Source: Balneatrix alpica DSM 16621 (GTDB taxonomy: Bacteria > Pseudomonadota > Gammaproteobacteria > Pseudomonadales > Balneatricaceae). From it: a stretch of 64,000 bases of DNA. Made by a program: the position numbers and the translations under genes. The notes beneath the pieces are model-generated. The model searched no databases, had not been told where the DNA came from, and was given only the letters and a program-made list of their open reading frames with translations. The stretch covers positions 124,001 to 188,000 of the forward strand of contig NZ_KK211040.1 in the NCBI RefSeq assembly GCF_000619885.1, given 5' to 3'. This document shows, piece by piece, positions 55,542 to 64,000 of the stretch (its first letter is position 1; each line of letters begins with the position of its first letter).

Positions 55542-56774
55542 TTAACCGCCGAAGTCGTCCAGCAGAATGTTCTCGCGCTCTACGCCGAGGTCTTCCAACA
55601 TCTTGATAACGGCTGCGTTCATCATGGGCGGTCCGCACATGTAGAACTCGCAATCCTCAGGAGCAGGATGATCCTTCAGGTAGTGCTCATAGAGCACGTT
55701 ATGGATAAAGCCTGTGTAACCAGTCCAGTTGTCTTCAGGCTGAGGATCAGACAACGCCAGGTGCCACTTGAAGTTTTCATTCTCTTCTTGTAGCTGGTTG
55801 TATTCCTCAACGTAGAAGGTCTCCTTCAAAGAACGTGCTCCGTACCAGAAGGAAATCTTACGCTTAGATTTCAAGCGACGTAACTGATCGAAAATGTGCG
55901 ACCGCATGGGGGCCATACCCGCACCACCACCGATAAACACCATCTCAGCATCGGTTTCTTTAGCAAAGAACTCACCAAAGGGACCATAGACTGCGACTTT
56001 ATCGCCGGGTTTGAGGTTGAACACGAAAGAAGACATCTTGCCTGGAGGCAGATCCATCTTACCGGGGGGCGGAGTAGCAATACGGATATTGAACTTCACC
56101 ACACCCTTCTCTTCTGGATAGTTCGCCATGGAGTAAGCGCGGATAACAGTTTCATCCACCTTGGATTCCAGTTTGAACAGGCCGAACTTCTCCCAATCGC
56201 CACGGAATTTCTCTTCAATATCAAAGTCAGAGTACTTCACGTGATGAGGAGGACATTCCAGCTGCACATAACCGCCAGCACGGAAGTCCACATTCTCACC
56301 TTCAGGCAGACGCAAGGTCAGCTCTTTGATGAAGGTTGCCACGTTGGGGTTTGACTCGACAGTGGTCACCCACTTCTTCACACCGAAGAAGGATTCTTCC
56401 ACTTCAATTTTCATATCTTGCTTAACCGCCACCTGGCACGCCAGACGGAAGCCTTCGCGGATTTGCCCCTTAGTAAAGTGACCTTCTTCAGTCGGCAGAA
56501 TCGAACCACCGCCATCATGAACCTGACACTTACACTGGGCACAGGTACCGCCACCACCACAGGCAGAAGACAGGAAAATGCCCTGTCCAGCCAGGGTTTG
56601 CAGCAGTTTGCCGCCAGCAGGCACGCGGATGGTTTTCTCGGGATCATCGTTAATTTCGATGGTTACATCCCCAGAGGAAACCAGCTTGGCACGGGCGTAT
56701 AGGATCACCGCCACCAGTGATAACACGATGACGGTGAACATTACGACGCCCAGGATAATCGCTGAGTAATCCAT
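55542..56774 (-). CDS. nqrF: Na+-NQR subunit F (NADH dehydrogenase flavoprotein)
   Basis: Entry point for NADH electrons. The 410-residue protein has an N-terminal membrane helix, a 2Fe-2S ferredoxin domain ([12 protein letters not shown] plus a later Cys), an FAD-binding domain ([11 protein letters not shown]) and an NADH domain ([21 protein letters not shown]). The ATG at 56774 was chosen over GTG at 56780 because AGG lies five bases upstream. Confidence 0.97.
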   Translation of the reverse strand: MDYSAIILGVVMFTVIVLSLVAVILYARAKLVSSGDVTIEINDDPEKTIRVPAGGKLLQTLAGQGIFLSSACGGGGTCAQCKCQVHDGGGSILPTEEGHFTKGQIREGFRLACQVAVKQDMKIEVEESFFGVKKWVTTVESNPNVATFIKELTLRLPEGENVDFRAGGYVQLECPPHHVKYSDFDIEEKFRGDWEKFGLFKLESKVDETVIRAYSMANYPEEKGVVKFNIRIATPPPGKMDLPPGKMSSFVFNLKPGDKVAVYGPFGEFFAKETDAEMVFIGGGAGMAPMRSHIFDQLRRLKSKRKISFWYGARSLKETFYVEEYNQLQEENENFKWHLALSDPQPEDNWTGYTGFIHNVLYEHYLKDHPAPEDCEFYMCGPPMMNAAVIKMLEDLGVERENILLDDFGG

Positions 56775-56806
56775 GTTCACCTAACCTTTTTGCTCATGCA
56801 GATCTG

Positions 56807-57415
56807 TTACAGCTGAACGCCGGAGAAGGACATAAAGCCCATCGCCATCAGACCAGCAGTGATAAAAGTAATGCCCAAACCACGCAATCCAGCCGGGACA
56901 TCGCTGTACTTCAACTTCTCGCGCACACCAGCCAGCACGGCGATAGCCAGTGCCCAGCCCACACCTGCACCGGTGCCATAGACCACGCTTTCAGCGAAGT
57001 TGTAATCACGCTCAACCATGAACAGCGCCGCACCCATGATGGCGCAGTTTACGGTAATCAGGGGTAGAAACACCCCTAACGCGTTGTACAACGAGGGCAC
57101 GTACTTATCCAACACCATTTCCAGGATCTGCACGATTGCCGCAATAACGCCAATGTAGCTGATCAGACCCAGGAAGCTCAGATCCACATTCGGCAGACCT
57201 GCCCAAGCCAGGGCACCATCCTTCAGAATGTATTGATAGAGCAGGTTGTTCACAGGAACGGTGATCGCCAGTACCACCACCACAGCGATACCCAGACCAA
57301 TTGCAGTCTGCACCTTCTTGGAGATAGCCAGGAAGGTACACATGCCCAGGAAGAATGCCAGCGCCATGTTCTCCACGAACACTGCACGGACAAACAGACT
57401 AATGTAATGCTCCAT
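56807..57415 (-). CDS. nqrE: Na+-NQR subunit E
   Basis: A 202-residue polytopic membrane protein, RnfA homologue. Conserved blocks are [16 protein letters not shown] and [17 protein letters not shown], with the cysteines forming the membrane 2Fe-2S centre together with NqrD. Its ATG overlaps the nqrD stop codon by one base. Confidence 0.97.
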   Translation of the reverse strand: MEHYISLFVRAVFVENMALAFFLGMCTFLAISKKVQTAIGLGIAVVVVLAITVPVNNLLYQYILKDGALAWAGLPNVDLSFLGLISYIGVIAAIVQILEMVLDKYVPSLYNALGVFLPLITVNCAIMGAALFMVERDYNFAESVVYGTGAGVGWALAIAVLAGVREKLKYSDVPAGLRGLGITFITAGLMAMGFMSFSGVQL

Positions 57416-58074
57416 TAGTAGGCCTCCTTCTTGGAGTTAGCAGTGATCTTGAAGTCAGGGGCTTCAACCTGCTCTTTCTTCCACGCACGCAATGCCCAAA
57501 TCAGCAGGCCAATGACGAAGAACGCAGAAGGAGGCAGTAGCAACAGACCATTGCTGTAGTACCAACCACCATTGGTCACCAACGGCAGGATTTCCACCCC
57601 AAACAGGGTGCCGGAACCAAAGAGCTCACGGACAAAACCTACCGCCAGCAGCATAACGCTGTAACCCAAACCATTACCAATACCGTCCATAAAGGACATC
57701 ATCGGAGGATTCTTCATGGCGTAGGCTTCAGCACGGCCCATTACGATACAGTTGGTGATAATCAAACCAACAAATACCGACAGCTGCTTGCTGATCTCAT
57801 AGGCATAGGCCTTGAGCACCTGGTCCACCACGATTACCAACGATGCGATGATAACCATCTGCACGATAATACGGATGTTATTGGGAATGTGTTCCCGGAT
57901 AAGGGAAACGAACAGGTTAGAAAACGCTGTTACGCTGGTCAGAGCCAAACACATTACGAAAGTCACGCTCAGGTTGCTGGTGACTGCCAGCGCCGAGCAG
58001 ATACCCAGAATTTGCAACGCAATAGGGTTATTGCGAAATATGGGTTTCGTTAGGACGTCTTTCATCTCGGACAT
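57415..58074 (-). CDS. nqrD: Na+-NQR subunit D
   Basis: A 219-residue polytopic membrane protein, RnfE homologue, with [20 protein letters not shown] and [19 protein letters not shown]. The ATG at 58074 follows GGGGAGG and begins MSEMKDV; a longer frame to 58092 lies within nqrC. Confidence 0.97.
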   Translation of the reverse strand: MSEMKDVLTKPIFRNNPIALQILGICSALAVTSNLSVTFVMCLALTSVTAFSNLFVSLIREHIPNNIRIIVQMVIIASLVIVVDQVLKAYAYEISKQLSVFVGLIITNCIVMGRAEAYAMKNPPMMSFMDGIGNGLGYSVMLLAVGFVRELFGSGTLFGVEILPLVTNGGWYYSNGLLLLPPSAFFVIGLLIWALRAWKKEQVEAPDFKITANSKKEAY

Positions 58075-58075
58075 A

Positions 58076-58861
58076 TCACGCCTCCCCTGCACGCAGATTC
58101 TTCAGGAAGGGACCGAAGCCGTTCTGGCCAAACCAGAACTTCATCAGGTTGGTCACACCATTGCTGGTCAGTGTCGCACCAGACAAGCCATCTACTTGAT
58201 AGGCTGCTTGCGGAGACTGGCTGTCAACCTTGCCCTTGATCAGCTCAATACTGGGCTGTTCAGCACCTTCAGCGTAAATTTTCTTACCAGGCCAGAGTGC
58301 TTTCCAAGCGGGGTTATCCACTTCACCACCCAGTCCTGGGGTTTCGCCATGCTGATAGAAGCCCATCCCAGAGACGGTATTCAGATCAGGCTGCAATGCC
58401 ACGAAGCCATACAGGGTGGACCACAGGCCATAGCCATGTACAGGCAGCACCAGCTTGTCCAGCTGACCATCCTTTTCCACTACGTAGACCGTAGCGTACT
58501 GGGGCATACGCTTGATGCTGGCAATATCAGCCTCACCAGGTAGCGCCTTAGAGGTCTGAGGATCTTTAGCCGCTTTGTACTGATCATAGGAGTCAGGGCT
58601 CACCGCATCGGTGAACTTACCGGTTTCCAGATCCACCACCATCGGCTTGATCATTTGCTGGTACAGTTCGTCAACTTTCTGACCTGCAGCAGGTGTCAAA
58701 CCTGCAGCGGCTAGAATGTTTACTTTCTTTTCCAGTGCCTTATTGAACTGCTGAGTCGGCTTCAATAGAACCGCTGCAGCAGAAACCACCACGGAGCAAA
58801 TCACGCAGAGAACGACGGAAACCGTGACGGTCTTTTTGATAGTGTCGTTATTAGCAGCCAT
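58076..58861 (-). CDS. nqrC: Na+-NQR subunit C (covalent FMN)
   Basis: A 261-residue protein with one N-terminal membrane helix and a periplasmic FMN domain. The flavinylation motif SGATLT (227-232) carries the accepting Thr, and [13 protein letters not shown] is conserved. GGAGGA nine bases upstream supports ATG 58861, which overlaps nqrB by 11 bases. Confidence 0.97.
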   Translation of the reverse strand: MAANNDTIKKTVTVSVVLCVICSVVVSAAAVLLKPTQQFNKALEKKVNILAAAGLTPAAGQKVDELYQQMIKPMVVDLETGKFTDAVSPDSYDQYKAAKDPQTSKALPGEADIASIKRMPQYATVYVVEKDGQLDKLVLPVHGYGLWSTLYGFVALQPDLNTVSGMGFYQHGETPGLGGEVDNPAWKALWPGKKIYAEGAEQPSIELIKGKVDSQSPQAAYQVDGLSGATLTSNGVTNLMKFWFGQNGFGPFLKNLRAGEA

Positions 58862-60056
58862 TGCGCAGCTTCCTCCGTTTGATGTTGGCCTCAACCACAA
58901 AGTAGTCGATCAGAGGGGAGAACATGTTGGCAAACAAAATCGCCAGCATCATACCCTCAGGGAAGGCCGGGTTAACCACACGGATCAGCACACACATCAC
59001 CCCGACCAAAGCACCAAACACCCACTTACCAGTGTTAGTCATGGAGGCAGAGACAGGGTCGGTAGCCATAAACATCATGCCGAAGGCAAAACCACCCAAG
59101 ACCAGATGCCAATAGAAGGGCAGCGAGAACATGGGGTTGGTGTCAGAACCGATCAGGTTGAACAGGGTAGACATTGCTGTCATTCCCACGAACACCCCTG
59201 CGACAATGCGCCACGCAGCGATTTTGGCAAACATAATGAAAGCGCCGCCAATCAGAATCGCCAGGGTGCTTACTTCACCCACTGAGCCCTGGATATTACC
59301 GAGGAAGGCGTCCATCCAAGAGATACCGGCATCAGCCATCGCCTGTACACCGCCTGCCGCAGCCAAGCCCAGCGCAGTGGCGCCAGAGAAGCCATCAACC
59401 GCAGTCCAGATCGCATCACCGGACATTTGCGCGGGATAAGCGAAGAACAGGAAGGCACGACCAACCAGCGCAGGGTTAAGGAAGTTTTTACCGGTACCAC
59501 CGAATACTTCTTTACCCACAACCACACCGAAGCTGATACCCAGCGCCACCTGCCACAGAGGAATAGTGGGAGGCAGAATCAGGGAGAACAGCACAGAAGT
59601 AACGAAGAAGCCTTCGTTAACTTCATGGCCACGCTTCATGGCAAACAGCACTTCCCAGAAGCCACCAACAATGAAGGTCACGGCGTAAATAGGTACGTAG
59701 TAGACGGCGCCATAAATGAAGCAGTCCCATAGACTGTTAGCATTAAGCCCAGTGAGCATGCTAATCAGCGTACCATGCCAGTCATCAGGCAGGCTGGCGC
59801 CCGCTGCGATGGCTTCCAAGGCATTATTACCGACGTTATACATACCGAAGAACATAGCGGGGAAGGTACACATCCACACCATGATCATCATGCGCTTCAG
59901 ATCCAGAGCATCACGAACGTGAGAGGCGCTCTTGGTGACTGAAGGTGGGGTATAAAAAATGGTATCCACTGCTTCATACAGGGCGTACCAGTTTTCATAC
60001 TTGCCCCCCTTATGAAAGTGGGGCTCCATCTGATCGAGAACTTTACGAATACTCAC
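58851..60056 (-). CDS. nqrB: Na+-NQR subunit B
   Basis: A 401-residue polytopic membrane subunit carrying covalent FMN at the SGAT motif (224-227) and riboflavin, the main Na+-translocating part. Conserved blocks are [33 protein letters not shown] and [17 protein letters not shown]. The start GTG at 60056 has GGGAGG seven bases upstream; a TTG at 60062 is less likely. It follows the nqrA stop with two bases between. Confidence 0.96.
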   Translation of the reverse strand: MSIRKVLDQMEPHFHKGGKYENWYALYEAVDTIFYTPPSVTKSASHVRDALDLKRMMIMVWMCTFPAMFFGMYNVGNNALEAIAAGASLPDDWHGTLISMLTGLNANSLWDCFIYGAVYYVPIYAVTFIVGGFWEVLFAMKRGHEVNEGFFVTSVLFSLILPPTIPLWQVALGISFGVVVGKEVFGGTGKNFLNPALVGRAFLFFAYPAQMSGDAIWTAVDGFSGATALGLAAAGGVQAMADAGISWMDAFLGNIQGSVGEVSTLAILIGGAFIMFAKIAAWRIVAGVFVGMTAMSTLFNLIGSDTNPMFSLPFYWHLVLGGFAFGMMFMATDPVSASMTNTGKWVFGALVGVMCVLIRVVNPAFPEGMMLAILFANMFSPLIDYFVVEANIKRRKLRNGC

Positions 60057-60058
60057 CC

Positions 60059-61495
<1,437 letters not shown>

Positions 61496-61690
61496 CTACC
61501 CTCTCCTTTCCGTTGTAGTTTGTTATAAGCGGAAAAGAGGGATAGACACAAAGCTAGTCACCCCACCAAAAAACCCGCTAAGTATAAAGAGCTATTGGTA
61601 AATTTTCTACAAAGAGGTCTTACCTCTGACGCGCTATTCTGGCGTAATTTCAGCTTGTTAGATCAATCCTCGACCAAAGCAGGAGTGCTA

Positions 61691-62200
61691 ATGCTCAAAA
61701 TTCTTGTCAGTGCCTGCCTTCTTGGCCAACCGGTGCGCTACGATGGCAAAGATGCCCGCCAAGCGCATCCATTATGGCTCCACTGGCAACAACAAGGCAG
61801 GTTGGTACCTATTTGCCCAGAGGTCAGCGGTGGCCTACCGACACCACGTCCTCCCGCAGAATGGCAGCAAGGAGATGGACGAAGCTGGCTGATACACAGA
61901 CAAGGGCGCATTGTCGACAACCAAGGCCAGGAACAAACTCAAGCCTTTGCCAAAGGTGCGCAACTGGCTCTCCAGTTGGCTCGCCAGCACCACATTCAGG
62001 TTGCGATTCTGAAAGCAAACAGTCCCTCCTGCGGCAAAGGACAAATCTATGCTGGTCAGTTTGACGGCCAACTGATTCCAGGGGATGGCATGACCGCTGC
62101 CACCTTGCAGCAGGCTGGCATTCGAGTCTTTAACGAGCATCAACTGGAACAGGTTGACGACTGCCTGCAACAGCTAGAAGCCAGCAGCGAAACTCGCTAA
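61691..62200 (+). CDS. DUF523 family protein
   Basis: A 169-residue protein with the DUF523 signatures SACLLGQPVRYDG at the start, CPEVSGGLPTPRPPAE and NSPSCGKGQIY. The conserved Cys residues suggest metal, Fe-S or redox chemistry, but the function is not established. The ATG at 61691 (CAGGAG upstream) was preferred to the longer frame at 61595, whose extension is not conserved. It is divergent from nqr and 39 bp upstream of the methionine sulfoxide reductase gene. Confidence 0.85.
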   Translation: MLKILVSACLLGQPVRYDGKDARQAHPLWLHWQQQGRLVPICPEVSGGLPTPRPPAEWQQGDGRSWLIHRQGRIVDNQGQEQTQAFAKGAQLALQLARQHHIQVAILKANSPSCGKGQIYAGQFDGQLIPGDGMTAATLQQAGIRVFNEHQLEQVDDCLQQLEASSETR

Positions 62201-62239
62201 GCTTGCCGCCCCGCGCGGATTGATCAGGATCAGATAACG

Positions 62240-62740
62240 ATGTACGACTTCAGCAGCCAAGCTACCGACAAGACCACGCTATACCAAGAACTTCAGGGTT
62301 TTGCTCAGGGATTACTGAGCGACAGCCAGGACATGATTGTTAACCTGGCCCAGATTTCCTCCTTACTTTATCACCAGCTTCCAGATCTCAACTGGGCAGG
62401 CTTCTACTTGGCACGTGGTCACGACACTTTGTTGCTAGGCCCTTACCAAGGCAAAGTCGCCTGCGTCAGCATTCCCTTCAGCAAGGGCGTATGCGGCGCC
62501 GCAGCCCGTAGCGGACAGAGCCAATGCGTTGCAGATGTGCATACCTTCCCAGGCCATATTGCCTGCGATGCAGCCTCCCGCTCAGAAGTGGTCATCCCCC
62601 TTTTCAGCCAGAATCGATTACTGGGTGTGTTGGATCTCGACAGCCCCCTACCCAACCGTTTTGATGCTGAAGATGTGGCAGGGCTAGAAGCGCTTTGCGC
62701 CCTGCTGGTTGAACGCACCCACTGGTCATGGCAGTTCTGA
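62240..62740 (+). CDS. msrC: Free methionine-(R)-sulfoxide reductase (GAF-type)
   Basis: A 166-residue GAF-fold enzyme reducing free L-methionine-(R)-sulfoxide. Signature elements are LNWAGFYL, the Cys-containing ACVSIPFSKGVCGAAA, and HIACDAASRSEVVIPL with the catalytic-type Cys residues, then GVLDLDSP. It protects methionine pools against oxidation. It follows DUF523 and may share its operon. Confidence 0.9.
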   Translation: MYDFSSQATDKTTLYQELQGFAQGLLSDSQDMIVNLAQISSLLYHQLPDLNWAGFYLARGHDTLLLGPYQGKVACVSIPFSKGVCGAAARSGQSQCVADVHTFPGHIACDAASRSEVVIPLFSQNRLLGVLDLDSPLPNRFDAEDVAGLEALCALLVERTHWSWQF

Positions 62741-62759
62741 CCGGCAAAAACTTGTGAGC

Positions 62760-62776
62760 AGGGGCCCCAAGCCCCT
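62760..62776 (+). terminator. Possible hairpin between msrC and proS
   Basis: A 6-bp stem AGGGGC/GCCCCT with a 5-base loop, 20 bp after the msrC stop and without a T-run. Weak candidate. Confidence 0.3.
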
Positions 62777-62819
62777 AGAATGCAATCTATTTTCCCTCAT
62801 TGACTAACGAGCGAGTGCC

Positions 62820-64000
62820 ATGCGAGCGAGCCAACTGCTGATCGCCACCCTCAAAGAAACCCCCTCTGATGCAGAAGTCATCAGCCACCAGCTGATGCTA
62901 CGCGCTGGTTTTATCCGCAAACTAGCCTCCGGCATGTACACCTGGCTGCCTCTTGGCCTGCGTACCCTACGCAAGGTTGAGCGCATTGTCCGTGAAGAGA
63001 TGGACCGTTCTGGCGCCCAGGAAATTCTGATGCCAGGCGTGCAGCCTGCCGAACTCTGGCAAGAGTCCGGCCGCTGGGAACAATATGGTCCCGAGCTGCT
63101 ACGTTTACAGGATCGCCATGAGCGCCCCTTCTGCCTGGGCCCCACCCATGAAGAAGTGGTCACCGACCTGTTTCGCCGTGAAGTAAGCTCCTATAAGCAG
63201 CTGCCCATCAATCTTTATCAGATTCAGACCAAGTTCCGCGATGAAATTCGCCCCCGTTTCGGCGTGATGCGTGGCCGCGAGTTCATTATGAAGGATGCCT
63301 ACTCCTTCCATCTGAACCAGGAATCGCTGGCCGCCACCTATGATGTGATGCATGACACCTACAGCCGCATCTTTACCCGCCTTGGCTTGGATTTCCGCCC
63401 GGTACAGGCTGATTCCGGCTCCATTGGCGGCAGCCGCTCCCACGAGTTCCATGTGCTGGCCAACTCAGGTGAAGACTTAATCGCCTTCTCTGACAGCAGT
63501 GATTACGCCGCTAACATTGAGATGGCAGAAGCCGTCGCCCCCAACCAGGAACGCGCCGCCCCCAGCGAACAACTGCGCCTGGTCGACACCCCTAATACTC
63601 GTACTATTGCTGACTTGGTGGAAAAACATGGCCTGCCCATTGAGAAAACCATCAAGACCCTGATCGTTGCCGCTTCCGAAGAAGTGGAAGCCGGCTTCGT
63701 CGCCCTCTTGATTCGCGGCGACCATGAGCTAAACGAAATCAAAGCAGAAAAACTGCCGGAAGTGGCCAGCCCATTGCGCTTTGCCACCGAAGAAGAAATT
63801 CGCCCGATTATTGGTGCCGGTCCAGGTTCCTTAGGCCCATTAAACCTGGCCATTCCCTGCATCGTTGACCGCAGCGTAGCGGTTATGAGCGACTTTGGTG
63901 CGGGCGCCAACATCGACGGCAAGCACTACTTCGGCCTGAACTGGGAGCGCGACCTGCCCCTGCCCAAGGTAGCGGATTTGCGCAATGTGGTTGAAGGTGA
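62820..64000 (+). CDS. proS: Prolyl-tRNA synthetase, N-terminal part (runs off the window)
   Basis: Class II synthetase; 393 codons are visible. Class II blocks include GMYTWLPLG, motif 2 around [25 protein letters not shown], and PTHEEVVTD. The YbaK-type editing insertion begins at about residue 225 and continues ([15 protein letters not shown]), marking the long bacterial ProRS. The start at 62820 (MRASQLL) matches the family. The C-terminal part is outside the window. Confidence 0.97.
   Translation, partial: MRASQLLIATLKETPSDAEVISHQLMLRAGFIRKLASGMYTWLPLGLRTLRKVERIVREEMDRSGAQEILMPGVQPAELWQESGRWEQYGPELLRLQDRHERPFCLGPTHEEVVTDLFRREVSSYKQLPINLYQIQTKFRDEIRPRFGVMRGREFIMKDAYSFHLNQESLAATYDVMHDTYSRIFTRLGLDFRPVQADSGSIGGSRSHEFHVLANSGEDLIAFSDSSDYAANIEMAEAVAPNQERAAPSEQLRLVDTPNTRTIADLVEKHGLPIEKTIKTLIVAASEEVEAGFVALLIRGDHELNEIKAEKLPEVASPLRFATEEEIRPIIGAGPGSLGPLNLAIPCIVDRSVAVMSDFGAGANIDGKHYFGLNWERDLPLPKVADLRNVVEG

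Overview
This window looks like a chromosomal segment of a Gram-negative, motile, aerobic gammaproteobacterium, probably marine or halophilic and near the Oceanospirillales/Pseudomonadales. The basis is gene content and order. It carries both the Na+-translocating NADH:quinone reductase (nqrABCDEF with apbE and nqrM) and the Rnf complex (rnfABCDGE-nth). It also has the sodium-type flagellar protein MotY, a class I-like PHA synthase, LPS genes (lpxK, kdsB) and a Lol lipoprotein exporter. Several blocks follow the order I recall from Pseudomonas: folD/tRNA-Arg/tRNA-His/tig, gloA-argG-motY near rnt, and comEC-exbB-exbD-lpxK-trm112-kdsB-ptp-murB. No phage, transposon, IS element or CRISPR array was seen, so this is core genome with a few unusual genes.

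Layout. 0-10 kb: trigger factor (cut by the window edge), two tRNAs, folD, acyl-CoA dehydrogenase, MaoC hydratase, an isochorismatase-like hydrolase, a KfrA-like coiled-coil protein, a second tRNA-His, a soluble PAS histidine kinase with a FixJ-type regulator, and rluC. 10-24 kb: rne behind a long leader, cheV, tatD, a glutaredoxin-like gene, a polyamine-binding protein, phaC, an orphan BrxD/DUF2791 ATPase beside dcd, apbC and trmA. 24-36 kb: metG, the rnf-nth operon with an expanded coiled-coil tail on RnfC, and ydbH-ynbE-ydbL. 36-47 kb: gloA, argG, motY, rnt and an eight-gene envelope cluster from comEC to murB. 47-54 kb: DUF2062, a two-gene lolC/E-lolD exporter, a divergent Tus-like gene with a small membrane-protein gene overlapping it, a chemoreceptor with a c-type heme motif, a HutZ-like heme protein and sthA. 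54-64 kb: nqrM, apbE, nqrFEDCBA (all minus strand), DUF523, free-methionine-sulfoxide reductase and the start of proS.

How the genes fit together. Nqr and Rnf are homologous membrane redox pumps. The same ApbE can plausibly attach FMN to both, because NqrB, NqrC, RnfD and RnfG all show flavinylation-type threonine motifs. SthA beside nqrM balances NAD(H) and NADP(H). The comEC-murB cluster and the lol, ydbH-ynbE-ydbL genes build the cell envelope. MotY, CheV and the heme-motif chemoreceptor point to Na+-driven flagellar motility guided by redox or energy signals.

The most unusual items are the chromosomal Tus-like gene with its overlapping membrane-protein gene, the stand-alone BREX-type ATPase, and the four nearly identical 210-bp repeats in rnfC. 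All calls are by eye from translations and motifs; no database search was run.
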